Numbered from the stretch's first letter, positions 1-8,357 are shown. The stretch is 40,823 nucleotides of DNA from Myxococcota bacterium (GCA_028289325.1 JANQQN010000117.1:1-40823), one strand, 5' to 3'. Notes: generated from the sequence alone by a model not told the origin. Program-made: numbers and translations.

Positions 1-485
1 TGCGAAGGCCGGTCATCCTCCGGTTCGACGGCCTCAGCGACGATGACCCCCTGAAGCTCGCCCTCGCCGAGCTCATCCTTTTGCACGCCCAAGCGTACAT
101 GCTGCGGGGAGAGACCCCCCGCGCGCTCCGCCGGATGCTGGTCATCGACCAAGCGTCGCGGCTGGCGGACAGCGATCGCTTGATCGCGATCGCCCGGGAG
201 GGACAAGCGTACGGGGTCGCCCCGGTCACCATGTCCCAATACGCGGACGACGTGGGCGCCGAGATCGCCACCAGCCTCGCCACCAAGATTCACTTCTTCA
301 ACGCCGAGCCGCGGCGGCGGCGGAAGGTCGTTCAGGCCACTTACGGCACGACAAGCTCCCGGGCCGCACGGGACCTCCTCGCCCTGCTCGGCAGCCTACG
401 TCCGTACGACGGCATCCTCCGCAGCCCTCAACACGCGCCGTTCGAGCGCCTCACCGTCGAACCTTACCTGCAGCGCCGCGGTTGA
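1..485 (+). CDS. HerA/VirD4-type ATPase, C-terminal part (5' truncated)
   Basis: The reading frame is open from the first complete codon at position 3 and ends at the TGA at 483-485, so the gene starts outside the window. The visible part resembles the C-terminal half of HerA/VirD4/FtsK-like P-loop ATPases. It has a hydrophobic strand ending in LVIDQASRL (Walker B position), then IAREGQAYGV and VTMSQY, then SLATKIHF, the usual order of Walker B, helix, sensor strand and arginine-finger region in DUF87/HerA proteins. Walker A would lie upstream and cannot be seen. The Walker B acidic pair, usually DE, reads DQ here, so the catalytic glutamate may be missing. Such ATPases pump DNA or protein; the substrate cannot be told from this fragment. 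The next gene starts 24 bases downstream on the same strand. Confidence 0.65.
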   Translation, partial: RRPVILRFDGLSDDDPLKLALAELILLHAQAYMLRGETPRALRRMLVIDQASRLADSDRLIAIAREGQAYGVAPVTMSQYADDVGAEIATSLATKIHFFNAEPRRRRKVVQATYGTTSSRAARDLLALLGSLRPYDGILRSPQHAPFERLTVEPYLQRRG

Positions 486-509
486 CGCGACGGCCCGGCA
501 ACCCAAGTC

Positions 510-1646
510 ATGATTGCGAACCAACGCCACCTCTTCGATATCCCGAGCGACGTCGCCTACCTGAACTGCGCGTATATGTCGCCGCTCCTCAACGCCGTGC
601 GCGACGCCGGCCATGCCGGCGTCGACAGAAAGCGGCGCCCCTGGCATCTCACACCCGCCGACTTCTTCGACGAGTCGAACCGGGCGCGAGCGCTGTTCGC
701 CCGGCTGATTCACGGCGATGCGGACGGGGTGGCGATCGTTCCTTCGGTCAGCTACGCAATGGGCATCGCGGCCGCCAATGCCCACGTCGAGGCCGGCCAG
801 ACGATCATCGCCCTCGACGACCAGTTCCCGGCCAACGTCTACCCGTGGCAAGTGATGGCCGAGCGGACCGGCGCCCGAATGGCGATGGTCCCTCGCCCCG
901 ATGATGACGACTGGACCAGGCGCGTGCTGGAGCGCGTCGACCGCAACACGGCCCTGGTCGCGCTGCCGCACTGCCACTGGACCGACGGAGGGCGCCTCGA
1001 CCTGGCGACCATCGGCCAGCGGTGCCGAGACGTGGGGGCGGCGCTGGTCGTCGACGCAACCCAGTCCTGTGGCGCCCTGCCGTTCGACACGGGCGCCGTC
1101 GCCCCCGACCTGTTCGTCAGCGCCAGCTACAAGTGGATGCTGGGCCCCTACTCGCTGGGTTTCGCCTGGATTGGTCCGCGATGGCGGCAAGGCACGCCGG
1201 TCGAAGAAACATGGATCGGGCGCGCCCACTCCGAGGATTTCGCCCGTCTCGTCGACTACCAAACGAGCTACCAGCCCGGGGCCCAGAGGTTCGATGTGGG
1301 CGAGCGGTCCAACTTCGCCTTGCTCCCCATGGCCGTGGCGGGCATGGCCCAGCTTCTGGCGTGGGGCGTCGAAGACATCGCCAAGACGCTGCAGGCGCGG
1401 ACGGCGGCGATCGCGGAGCGGGCCGCCCCCCTCGGATTCCGTTCGACGCCGGCGAACCTTCGGGCCCCCCACTATCTGGGCTTGAGCACCGACCGAACCC
1501 TGCCCGATGACTTCTTGTCTCGGCTCGCCGAGCGCAACGTCTTCGTCAGCGTGCGCGGCTCGGCGGTCCGGGTGACGCCCCACCTCTACACCACCGACGA
1601 AGACGTGGACCGCTTCTTTGACGCCCTCGCCGCATGCCTGGACTGA
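510..1646 (+). CDS. Class V aminotransferase-fold PLP enzyme
   Basis: A 378-residue protein with the features of fold-type I, class V PLP enzymes (cysteine desulfurase, kynureninase and isopenicillin-N-epimerase-like proteins). The N-terminal LNCAYMSPL matches the family's substrate-loop start. The cofactor-binding Asp lies in VVDATQS (Asp182). The Schiff-base lysine is Lys208 in SASYKWMLGP. The HCHW segment near residue 155 matches the PLP-stacking region. Length is normal and both ends look complete (ATG at 510). It lacks an obvious mobile active-site cysteine loop of cysteine desulfurases, so a desulfurase role is not supported. Family is confident; substrate is unknown. It may share a transcript with the ATPase gene upstream and the membrane protein downstream. 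Confidence 0.85.
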   Translation: MIANQRHLFDIPSDVAYLNCAYMSPLLNAVRDAGHAGVDRKRRPWHLTPADFFDESNRARALFARLIHGDADGVAIVPSVSYAMGIAAANAHVEAGQTIIALDDQFPANVYPWQVMAERTGARMAMVPRPDDDDWTRRVLERVDRNTALVALPHCHWTDGGRLDLATIGQRCRDVGAALVVDATQSCGALPFDTGAVAPDLFVSASYKWMLGPYSLGFAWIGPRWRQGTPVEETWIGRAHSEDFARLVDYQTSYQPGAQRFDVGERSNFALLPMAVAGMAQLLAWGVEDIAKTLQARTAAIAERAAPLGFRSTPANLRAPHYLGLSTDRTLPDDFLSRLAERNVFVSVRGSAVRVTPHLYTTDEDVDRFFDALAACLD

Positions 1647-1695
1647 AAGACACCCCAACGCGGCAAAGGAGCGAAGCGCGAGGTACACTCCACCG

Positions 1696-2526
1696 GTGAC
1701 CGAAGTGCTGCGAACGGCCAGCGAAGCGTGGCTCCGCCAGGCTGTCGGTGGATTGGGGCCGCTGTTCATGATCAGCGCTCTGCTCTTTTTGGTCCAGCGA
1801 TGGGCGCAACACAACTGGGCGCGGGTGATCGGCTGGCGGGGCGTGACCTATTCGACAGGATGGATCGGGACCCCCATCCACGAACTGTCCCACCTGGTCG
1901 TCGGGCGACTCTTCGGCGTTCGCATCACCGACTTTCGCCTGTTCTCCCCCGACCCCAACAGCGGCGTCCTCGGCTACGTGAACTACCGGGTGCCGCGATG
2001 GCGGCTGGTCGAGCTGCCCCAGATCGTCGGCACGTTCCTCATGGGGATCGCGCCCCTCTTCGGAGGCGCGGCGGCGCTGATCCTATTGCGGTACGTGCTC
2101 GTGGATCGCGCCGACGACGCCGCGTTCGCCGCCGCCATCCAGACCTTTCGCGAAACGCTGGCCCGCGGCGCGCCAGGGGCCGCCGTCGATCCTTTCTTCA
2201 CCCTGGTCACCGAGAGCTTCCGGCCGCTGTGGAACAACGCCGACGACCCGCGGGTGTGGGCGTACGTCTACCTATCGGTGGCCATCGGGGCACACCTCGC
2301 CCCGTCTCGCGCGGACTTGAAAGGTGGCCTGCGAGGCTTCTTGGTCCTCGCCTTCCTCGGTTTCGTCGCGAACGTGGTCGCCGTGACTCAGGGCATCGAG
2401 CCCGCGTCGGCCACGGCGACCATCGCCGACTGGACCGCCCCCATGGCCACCCTACTCGCCTTTGCGCTCGCCCTAAACGTCGGCTACGGGGCGATCGGGT
2501 TCGCGCTCGCGCTGTTGCGCCGATAG
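1696..2526 (+). CDS. Membrane protein with HExxH (HELSH) motif, M50-like
   Basis: An integral membrane protein of about 276 residues if the GTG at 1696 is used; a TTG at 1618 would overlap the previous gene. Residues 58-69 read IGTPIHELSHLV, a zinc-metallopeptidase HExxH motif (HELSH, residues 62-66) inside a hydrophobic segment, followed by FSPDPNSGVLGYVNY. Several hydrophobic stretches follow, including residues around 110-130 and the C-terminal 40 residues. This arrangement resembles uncharacterised M50-like membrane proteins rather than a classical site-2 protease, because no NPDG/LDG motif is seen. A proteolytic role is an inference. The 3' end overlaps the convergent MFS gene by 54 bases. 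Confidence 0.7.
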   Translation: MTEVLRTASEAWLRQAVGGLGPLFMISALLFLVQRWAQHNWARVIGWRGVTYSTGWIGTPIHELSHLVVGRLFGVRITDFRLFSPDPNSGVLGYVNYRVPRWRLVELPQIVGTFLMGIAPLFGGAAALILLRYVLVDRADDAAFAAAIQTFRETLARGAPGAAVDPFFTLVTESFRPLWNNADDPRVWAYVYLSVAIGAHLAPSRADLKGGLRGFLVLAFLGFVANVVAVTQGIEPASATATIADWTAPMATLLAFALALNVGYGAIGFALALLRR

Positions 2527-3777
2527 GTCAGCAGAGCCTGGCCACGACGATCCGGGGCTTGGACTCCGTTCGAGTCGCCTTCGCACCGGGCCCCACGCCA
2601 GCAGCGCGACGACGAAACAGATCCCGACCGTGCCTCCCCATAAACCGTGGCCTCCGAACCGCCCGTAGGTCTGTAAACCCAGCCACGGCGCGATCACGAA
2701 CGAAAGCGAGGTCGACGCGCCGTACAGCGCCATGTACCGGCCCAAGACGCGTCGAGGCGCCCGATTGGCGACCACGACGTTGGCGGACGGAAACAACAGC
2801 ATCTCCCCGAAGCTGGCGATCACCATCATCACCACGGGCAATATCGCGTGGGGGCCAAACAACAAGACCATGAAGCCCGCCCCCACCAGCGCCGCCCCGA
2901 AGCCCAAGATTTTCACCGGCGGCTCCTCCTGAAGTGCGGTCACCAGCGGAAGCTCGAACAGCACGATGAGGGCCGCGTTGAGCCCGATGAGCAGCCCCAC
3001 GCTCTTCTCACTCCAGTCGTAGACATCCTTCAGGTACAGCGGAAGCGTAAAGAACAGCTGAAAGAAGGCGGTCAGCAGCACCGCCACGAGGAGACACAAA
3101 AGCACGAACGGCCCATCTCGCCACGCGGCGACCGGCCGCGGGCCGAGCTCAGAGGACGCCGGGGCGTTCGCCGCCCCCGCGTCGCTCCCCTCGGCCTCGA
3201 CCGTGCTGCCGATCGGAACGAGCACCAAGGCGAGCCCCGCCAGCCAGCATGTCACGCCGTCCCCGATGAACACCCACCAAAAATCGATCTCCGCCAGCAC
3301 GCCCCCCACCGCGGGCCCGACCGCCATTCCCGCGTTCACCGCGAGCCGAAGCAGTCCGAAGCTTCGCGCCCGATTCTGCTCGTTGCTGGCGGCGGCGATG
3401 GTGGCCATCACCGCCGGTCGAAACGCCTCCGACACCGCGGCGGCCACGAACGTCGCCCCCACGATCCCCCAGAACGAACGAAACAGCACCAAAGCACAAA
3501 ACGCGGTGCCTCCCAGAAACAAGCTCGCGATCTGGATCCGTCGGCCGCCGAACCGGTCCACGAGCGGGCCGCTGGCGTACATGCCAAACATCGCGCCGAG
3601 TCCGAACGCGGACAGGATCCAACCCACGTCGTCGACGGACAGTCCGATCTCGCCCCTTAGATAGAGACTGAGAAAAGGAAGGACCATGGTGCCCGCCCGG
3701 TTGATGAACGCGGCGCCCGAGAACCACCAAACGGCGGGAGGAAGCCCGCGCACTGCCGATCGATAGAGCGCAAGCAT
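2473..3777 (-). CDS. MFS transporter
   Basis: A polytopic membrane protein of about 434 residues with the layout of a 12-helix major facilitator. The loop after the second helix carries GPLVDRFGGRR, which fits the family signature between helices 2 and 3. The first half runs up to about residue 200, then a hydrophilic Ala/Glu/Asp-rich central loop, then a second six-helix half starting near FVLLCLLVAVLLTAFF. The overall look is of MdtH/YjjL-type drug or metabolite exporters; substrate unknown. The start is either ATG at 3777 or GTG at 3792; a GAGGTGG stretch lies just upstream. The C-terminal tail is polar and its last 54 bases overlap the convergent HELSH membrane-protein gene. Confidence 0.88.
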   Translation of the reverse strand: MLALYRSAVRGLPPAVWWFSGAAFINRAGTMVLPFLSLYLRGEIGLSVDDVGWILSAFGLGAMFGMYASGPLVDRFGGRRIQIASLFLGGTAFCALVLFRSFWGIVGATFVAAAVSEAFRPAVMATIAAASNEQNRARSFGLLRLAVNAGMAVGPAVGGVLAEIDFWWVFIGDGVTCWLAGLALVLVPIGSTVEAEGSDAGAANAPASSELGPRPVAAWRDGPFVLLCLLVAVLLTAFFQLFFTLPLYLKDVYDWSEKSVGLLIGLNAALIVLFELPLVTALQEEPPVKILGFGAALVGAGFMVLLFGPHAILPVVMMVIASFGEMLLFPSANVVVANRAPRRVLGRYMALYGASTSLSFVIAPWLGLQTYGRFGGHGLWGGTVGICFVVALLAWGPVRRRLERSPSPGSSWPGSADLSAQQREREPDRPVADV

Positions 3778-3978
3778 AGACGTCTCACCCACCTCGCTTG
3801 GGGTGCCGCCGTCAACCTAAACTGCCAAGTCCTTCGGGTCGTCCGTTTGATCGACGGCGTCGCGGGGTCGCGAGTTGATCCTGAGCACGCACGCGACCGA
3901 AGTCACAACCGCGCTGATAAGCCTACGCGACCGCCTCCAGCGGCCGCCGAGCCGGCCGCCGGTCGCAAGCGATCGCGG

Positions 3979-4272
3979 TCATGAGACCCCCTCCACCAGG
4001 ATGGCGGTCGTGGTGGTCGAGGCCTCTCGGTCCCTCGAGATCGCCTGATAGGCCGGCGACGCCGCCCACCGCATCGCTTCTTCGCGGTCACAGAAACGAA
4101 TCAAGACGATCTTCTCGTAGGGCCAGTCGCCGTCGAGCGCCGCGGGCCGAGCGTCGGCCGCGAGCAACTGTCCGTCGAAATCGGTCAGCGTGCTCGCGAA
4201 GGCCCGAGCGTAGGACTCATAGCGAATCGGATCGTGAATCACCAGTTGGGCAACGACGTAGGCAGACGACAT
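3979..4272 (-). CDS. DUF1330 family protein
   Basis: A 97-residue protein with the DUF1330 pattern: an N-terminal AYVVAQLVIHDP.RYESYARA strand-helix, a central GGxLLA-like segment (here GQLLAADARPAALDGDWP), then KIVLIRFCDREEAMRWAASPAYQ. The family is a dimeric alpha/beta-barrel (ferredoxin-like) fold found near regulators and oxidoreductases; its activity is not established. The ATG at 4272 gives the family's usual N-terminus; an upstream ATG at 4302 would add ten residues and fall inside the operator. The gene is divergent from the marR-family gene, separated by 42 bases that hold a palindrome, so the two are probably co-regulated. Confidence 0.85.
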   Translation of the reverse strand: MSSAYVVAQLVIHDPIRYESYARAFASTLTDFDGQLLAADARPAALDGDWPYEKIVLIRFCDREEAMRWAASPAYQAISRDREASTTTTAILVEGVS

Positions 4273-4296
4273 GACGCGAGGACCTCGGGACAGTAT

Positions 4297-4316
4297 ATAC
4301 ATCAGACCTGAAGTAT
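4297..4316. promoter_or_regulatory. Palindromic operator between DUF1330 and marR-family genes
   Basis: A 20-base near-perfect inverted repeat with half-sites ATAC-n-TCAG and CTGA-n-GTAT about a 2-base centre (16 of 20 positions symmetric). It covers the ATG start (4315) of the MarR-family gene and adjoins a TATACT box (minus strand, 4293-4298) that could be the -10 of the DUF1330 gene. Size and symmetry match MarR-family operators. Autorepression plus control of the divergent gene is an inference. Confidence 0.6.
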
Positions 4317-4773
4317 GAGCAAGTCACGCTCCACAGCCCATAAGCTACGCACCTACCACCGGCTTCAACTCGCGGCGCACCTCGCCAAGAAAGCAGCCGA
4401 TCGCCTCGTGAGCCAGGAGACCGGCCTTACCGTTACCCAGGTCGCGGTGATGGCGGCCATCGACGACCTCGACTCGCCCATTCAACGCGACATCGCCGAC
4501 GCCCTCGGGGTCAACGAGTCCGCGGTCATCGAGACCCTTGGCCGACTGCGCGCCTCGGGACTCGTCGAGCGCAGCAGAGCGCCTGAAGACCCCCGAGCGT
4601 GGGTCCTGGCGCTGACTCACAAGGGACGGAACGTCCTCGGCCGAGCGGGCACCGCTTTCGCTCCCGTAAACGAGGTCATCGACCAGCAACTGGACGACCA
4701 GCGCCGCACGGAGTTGACGAGAGACCTGGCGCGCCTGGTCGATGCGTTCAGCACCCTGATTCAAGGCACGTGA
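4315..4773 (+). CDS. MarR-family transcriptional regulator
   Basis: A 152-residue protein with the MarR winged-helix layout. N-terminal helices form the dimerisation part. The DNA-binding region follows: TQVAVMAAIDD, IQRDIADALGVNESAVIETLGRLRASGLVERSR (helix-turn-helix with recognition helix near NESAVIETLGRL), and a wing containing PEDPRAWVLALTHKG. C-terminal helices complete the dimer. Length is typical. MarR proteins are usually repressors relieved by small aromatic or oxidising ligands; the ligand is unknown here. The divergent DUF1330 gene and the palindrome over the start codon point to local autoregulation. Confidence 0.9.
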   Translation: MSKSRSTAHKLRTYHRLQLAAHLAKKAADRLVSQETGLTVTQVAVMAAIDDLDSPIQRDIADALGVNESAVIETLGRLRASGLVERSRAPEDPRAWVLALTHKGRNVLGRAGTAFAPVNEVIDQQLDDQRRTELTRDLARLVDAFSTLIQGT

Positions 4774-4860
4774 TCTACGCGGCCCGGGTCAAACGGCCGG
4801 TGAGACAGGCTGCCGCCGACCTACGTCTCGCTCGCGCAAGGCCTCGGCCGGCAGCGAGAC

Positions 4861-5880
4861 TCACAGGCCGATGTCGAAACGAAACCGAATTCCGCCCTTA
4901 CGCTGGGGGGCGATCGGTTCGGGCTCGACCTTGTAGCGCGGCGGCACGTCGTCCCAGTTCTCGTAGGTCTGCCCCTCGATCCAGATCCGGGACCGCTTCG
5001 GTCCCGGCGGCCGAGCCTGCTTCTCGGTCAGGAGCTCATAACCGACCACCGGCGGCTTCGCGCCGGCCCGCTTGCCCCCCAGCACGAGCTCGGAGCGGCC
5101 ATCGCCGTCCATGTCGGTGGCGATCCAGTTCACTTCCAAGATCTTGTGAATGGAACCGTCGACGATCATCTTGTGGATCTGGGAATCGAACTTGGCCACG
5201 ATGGACTCCGCATTCTTCACGTCGCGTCGGACCGCGAAGTGCAGCGTCCGCGTGACCATCGGCTGGCTTCCGACCTGGAGCAAGCGGTCGGCCTGGGCTC
5301 GATACAGCGTGACCAGCCGGTGCGCGATCAAGGCGTCGACGAGGATGTAGTCGGCCTGCCCCAGCAGCAGCTTTCGAAGGTTGTCCTGATCGCTTTCGCC
5401 CTTCACGAACCGAACGCCCTTCGCTTTCGCGATCGCGTCGCCGTAGGCGAAGGCGCTGACGATGGCCACCCGCTTGCCCTTCAGCTGGGAAAGGTCGGTA
5501 TACGCCACCTTGCTGCTCTTGCGGCCGACGAGGATGAGGCGATTCTCGAGATACGGCGCCGAGTACAGCAGATACTTCTCGCGGGCCGCGCTCTTCCAGA
5601 TCGCGGGCGTGCCGTCGAAACGACCGTCCTTGAGCGCCGGCGTCAGTCGACCCACGTCGACCATATTGACCTCGCTATCGAGACCGGCCCGCTGCAGCGC
5701 CCGGCGGACGAGCTCGATCGCCACCCGGGGCTCTCCCGTCGAACCCGTGAACGGCGGCCAGATGTCCGACGCCAGTCGGAGCTTGGGGCGTTTCACGTCT
5801 TCCGCGCCGACCGGCGCCCCGCCTGTGGTCAGCCACGCCGCAACGGCGAGGATCAACGACCGACGAACCAAGGATCGCAC
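4861..5880 (-). CDS. Periplasmic solute-binding protein (SBP family 3) with Ca-loop-like motif
   Basis: A 339-residue exported protein. Residues 1-26 form a signal peptide (MRSLVRRSLILAVAAW, cleavage near VGA-ED). Residues about 34-250 have the family 3 solute-binding fold: LRLASDIWPPFTG, the strand and helix IELVRRALQRAG, GRFDGTPAIWKSAAREKYLLYSAPYL, and KGKRVAIVSAFAYGD. The C-terminal extension has a DMDGDGRSE segment (residues 256-264), a DxDxDGxxE loop like those of EF-hand, FG-GAP and dockerin calcium sites. It is followed by a Pro/Lys-rich tail. No permease or ATPase lies nearby, so it may be a sensory or orphan receptor rather than part of a transporter. It follows the reductase gene by 61 bases and may end the minus-strand operon. 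Confidence 0.82.
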   Translation of the reverse strand: MRSLVRRSLILAVAAWLTTGGAPVGAEDVKRPKLRLASDIWPPFTGSTGEPRVAIELVRRALQRAGLDSEVNMVDVGRLTPALKDGRFDGTPAIWKSAAREKYLLYSAPYLENRLILVGRKSSKVAYTDLSQLKGKRVAIVSAFAYGDAIAKAKGVRFVKGESDQDNLRKLLLGQADYILVDALIAHRLVTLYRAQADRLLQVGSQPMVTRTLHFAVRRDVKNAESIVAKFDSQIHKMIVDGSIHKILEVNWIATDMDGDGRSELVLGGKRAGAKPPVVGYELLTEKQARPPGPKRSRIWIEGQTYENWDDVPPRYKVEPEPIAPQRKGGIRFRFDIGL

Positions 5881-5941
5881 GCCGGGATCCTGTCAGACCC
5901 CTGTCGGCGGAGCAACCGAGCCCGCTTGGTGAGCGAGACGA

Positions 5942-6721
5942 TCAACCGGGGACCGGCGGCAGTGACAAGCGCTCGCTCAACGGCGGCACCTCGAGCCACG
6001 GGTCGACCATCCGCTGATCCTGCTGAAACTCCGCGTCGGCCTCGATCGTCCACCCAGCCTTCCGATGCTCGGCCAGCGCGCGGGCGATCTGATAGAATGT
6101 CCACCCCGTGTTGCTGTCGACCTGGTAGAGCGCCGGCGGCAGCTCGAACGCCCGCACCAGCGCCGCCGCGGTGACGTCCAGGAACGAGCAGGCCGGCAGC
6201 CACGCGTCCGACGCCCGGATCGGCCCCCGCGTGGCCCGCTCCTCGAGCCACGCGGCCATCTGATTGCATCCTTGTCCGATCTGCCATCCGAGCCGGACGA
6301 TGCGTACGTTCGGGTCTTGGGCGCGAGCCCGTGCTTCCGCCTCACGTTTGCGCCCTCCGTAACCATCGGCCTCGGCGGGAATGGTGTCCGACCGGAAGGG
6401 CCCGTTCTGCCACGGCGCAAACACGAGGACCGTGCTGACGTGGACCCAGGGGATCCGGAGCGTCCGGCAGGCCCACGCGAGCTCGTGGACCCATTCGACG
6501 TCGGCCGCCCAAGCCTCGGCTTCGGAGCCCGCGTTGGCCGCGAAGGCGAGATGGAGCACCCGATCGGGCGCAGTCGTGCGCAAGAAGGCCTCCATCTCGG
6601 CGTAGCGCCGGGTCGAAACCCGAGCTCGGTTCCAGGCCACGACCTCGTCGCTGCGGCCGGTGAGGTACGCGGTCACCGCGGTGCCCACCGTCCCCGATGC
6701 GCCGGTCACCACGTAGCGCAT
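5942..6721 (-). CDS. NAD(P)-dependent sugar epimerase/dehydratase-like reductase (RmlD-like)
   Basis: A 259-residue short-chain reductase of the extended family. The N-terminal VVTGASGTVGTAV (residues 4-16) is the GxxGxxG dinucleotide site. A catalytic strand reads WVHVSTVLVF, and the YxxxK pair is in YGGRKREAE. Later IVRLGWQIG and SFLDVTAAALV match RmlD/dTDP-4-dehydrorhamnose reductase-type proteins. Substrate not determinable. The ATG (6719-6721) overlaps the stop of the upstream gene in an ATGA pair, so translation is coupled to that unrecognised gene. Confidence 0.85.
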   Translation of the reverse strand: MRYVVTGASGTVGTAVTAYLTGRSDEVVAWNRARVSTRRYAEMEAFLRTTAPDRVLHLAFAANAGSEAEAWAADVEWVHELAWACRTLRIPWVHVSTVLVFAPWQNGPFRSDTIPAEADGYGGRKREAEARARAQDPNVRIVRLGWQIGQGCNQMAAWLEERATRGPIRASDAWLPACSFLDVTAAALVRAFELPPALYQVDSNTGWTFYQIARALAEHRKAGWTIEADAEFQQDQRMVDPWLEVPPLSERLSLPPVPG

Positions 6722-7620
6722 CAGGCCTTCATGTTGCCGATCGCGGTGCTCGCGGCCTGGTGATACTTATCGAACACCGTCCGCACGATGTCGTACATCT
6801 GACTGCGCTTATCCATCATGCGCTTCAGCTGCATGACGTGGGTGTCGACGCCCTGGGCCTGGTCGCCGGTCTCCGGGGCAGGAAACTCGGACCCTTGGTG
6901 ATTCTGGTGTTGGGCGCCGGGTCGGCTCATGCCGAAGACCCCGGTCGTCGACGGCGACGGCACCCCGTACGACTGACCTTTTCCGTACAGCAGCAGATCG
7001 TCTCCCTCGCCGAAGAAGGCGTCGGGGCTGGAGCTCGAGTACACCCCCAGCTTCTTGGCGTACTCCAGGATCGCGGAATCCATGGCCCCGAGGAAGTCGT
7101 AGAGGTTCCCGGATAGCGCCGGTGACGCGAGCGGCGTCTCGCTTCGCCCGCTCGCGGTCATGGCCGAGACGGACACCGTTCCGTCGAGTCGACCGTCGCG
7201 GACGACCTGCAGCGCGGTGGCGTGCTCGAACGACCGGCGCAGGATCGGATCCCGGTGGAGTCGGCGAACCATGGCCGTCCCCCGGCGACGGGGTCCGTCG
7301 AGCCCGTCGAGGGTTCGCGCCGTGGGGTGAAGCGGAACCCGCTGGCGGTGGTAGGTGCGGTGGATGTAGCGCCCCCGGTCGGCCATCGCTTCCGACGGCG
7401 GCGGGTTGGTCCACGCCGGGGCGATCCCCACCCGTTCGTCGTGGACTTCGGCCGAGAAACGATCGCTGCGGGGGGCCGCCGCTTGGGCGTAGGCCGCCGA
7501 AAGATGGGTCAACGCGTTGATCGGCGCCCGCTGGAGGCGGCCGAGACGGTCGCCCAGGACCTCGGGCGAAATGCCCAGCTGATCGAGCTTCTCGGTGACG
7601 TGACTGCCCAACGGAACCAT
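6721..7620 (-). CDS. Unrecognised 299-residue protein
   Basis: No family recognised. A good ribosome-binding site (AGGAG about eight bases before the ATG at 7620) supports it as real. The N-terminal region contains LGISPEVLGDRLG and an Ala-rich APINALTHLSAAYAQAAAP. The middle is Arg-rich and contains RRLHRDPILRRSFEHATALQ. A Ser/Pro/Gly-rich stretch follows (about residues 185-240). The last 40 residues look strongly helical (VMQLKRMMDKRSQMYDIVR, then FDKYHQAASTAIGNMKA). No signal peptide or membrane helix is evident. The stop overlaps the reductase start by ATGA, and the gene lies 82 bases after another unrecognised gene, so both probably belong to one operon. Confidence 0.65.
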   Translation of the reverse strand: MVPLGSHVTEKLDQLGISPEVLGDRLGRLQRAPINALTHLSAAYAQAAAPRSDRFSAEVHDERVGIAPAWTNPPPSEAMADRGRYIHRTYHRQRVPLHPTARTLDGLDGPRRRGTAMVRRLHRDPILRRSFEHATALQVVRDGRLDGTVSVSAMTASGRSETPLASPALSGNLYDFLGAMDSAILEYAKKLGVYSSSSPDAFFGEGDDLLLYGKGQSYGVPSPSTTGVFGMSRPGAQHQNHQGSEFPAPETGDQAQGVDTHVMQLKRMMDKRSQMYDIVRTVFDKYHQAASTAIGNMKA

Positions 7621-7702
7621 CGAACTCTCTCCTCAGGAGATCCGGCCGGACGAATCTCCGTTGTCGCTGGTCATTATCGCGGTCTCGCCAACCCGGTTGC
7701 GT

Positions 7703-8296
7703 CTAAACGAGGGCCCGGCGCATTTCGGCGGCGAACTCCAGGACCGATATCCGGCACAACTCGTCGCCGTCTTCGACCCGGACCACCACCTCATTGTCTT
7801 CCCGAACCACCTGGACCCGCCGAAAGTCCTTTCGCGGCAGCCTCCCCAGGGCCTTCTCCCGCCGAAAAACCTTCTGCAGATGGACGACATCGCCAGGCCC
7901 CAAGCGCACCGGGTCATCTTCCATCTCCGCGGTCACCAAGAGCGCGGAGATGCCGTCTTGAGCGCGGGGCGACAACCGCCCGAGATGATTCGACGCCCGC
8001 ACCGGCACCCGGGCCGTTTGGGCAGTGGCGGGATCGACGGCCTTGGTAAAGGTGGCCCCCTGGCCGACCTGGTCAAAACCCGCAAAGTCGGGAACACAGT
8101 CGGCCATGAAGCGATAATCCAGCGGCCGATCCATCGCCGGCTGCAGGTACGCCGACACCCAGTCATCCCACTCGATTCGAAGGGCACGGGCGATGAACCG
8201 GTTGAGATGGAGCCAGCGTTGAACCCGATCTTGCTGCGCGTCGTCGAGCTTCTCGTAGGCTTCGAGCCAAGCACCCATCGCGGCCCGATGTACCAT
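7703..8296 (-). CDS. Unrecognised 197-residue protein, first gene of the minus-strand run
   Basis: No family recognised. The start is uncertain: ATG at 8296 (used here), TTG at 8305 or ATG at 8278. The N-terminal 60 residues are helical (WLEAYEKLDDAQQDRVQRWL, then FIARALRIEWDDW). The C-terminal half is beta-rich: VRLGPGDVVHLQKVFRREK, then FRRVQVVREDNEVVVRVEDG. This suggests an alpha domain followed by a small barrel, but no function. The antisense strand is also open, but codon composition favours this strand. It is divergent from the gene at 8358; the 61 bases between must hold both promoters. Confidence 0.55.
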   Translation of the reverse strand: MVHRAAMGAWLEAYEKLDDAQQDRVQRWLHLNRFIARALRIEWDDWVSAYLQPAMDRPLDYRFMADCVPDFAGFDQVGQGATFTKAVDPATAQTARVPVRASNHLGRLSPRAQDGISALLVTAEMEDDPVRLGPGDVVHLQKVFRREKALGRLPRKDFRRVQVVREDNEVVVRVEDGDELCRISVLEFAAEMRRALV

Positions 8297-8357
8297 CGCC
8301 AACAAAACGACGAAACGTTAGCGCGATCCCGGCGACAATGTAGGCGAGGTACGGACA

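Noticed and set aside
396-1814. A 472-codon minus-strand frame
   Set aside because: It is antisense to the class V enzyme and has no recognisable motif or matching start signal.
3940-3959. GCGGCC/GGCCGC 6-bp inverted repeat after the DUF1330 gene
   Set aside because: Short, with an 8-base loop and no T-run; expected by chance in such GC-rich sequence.
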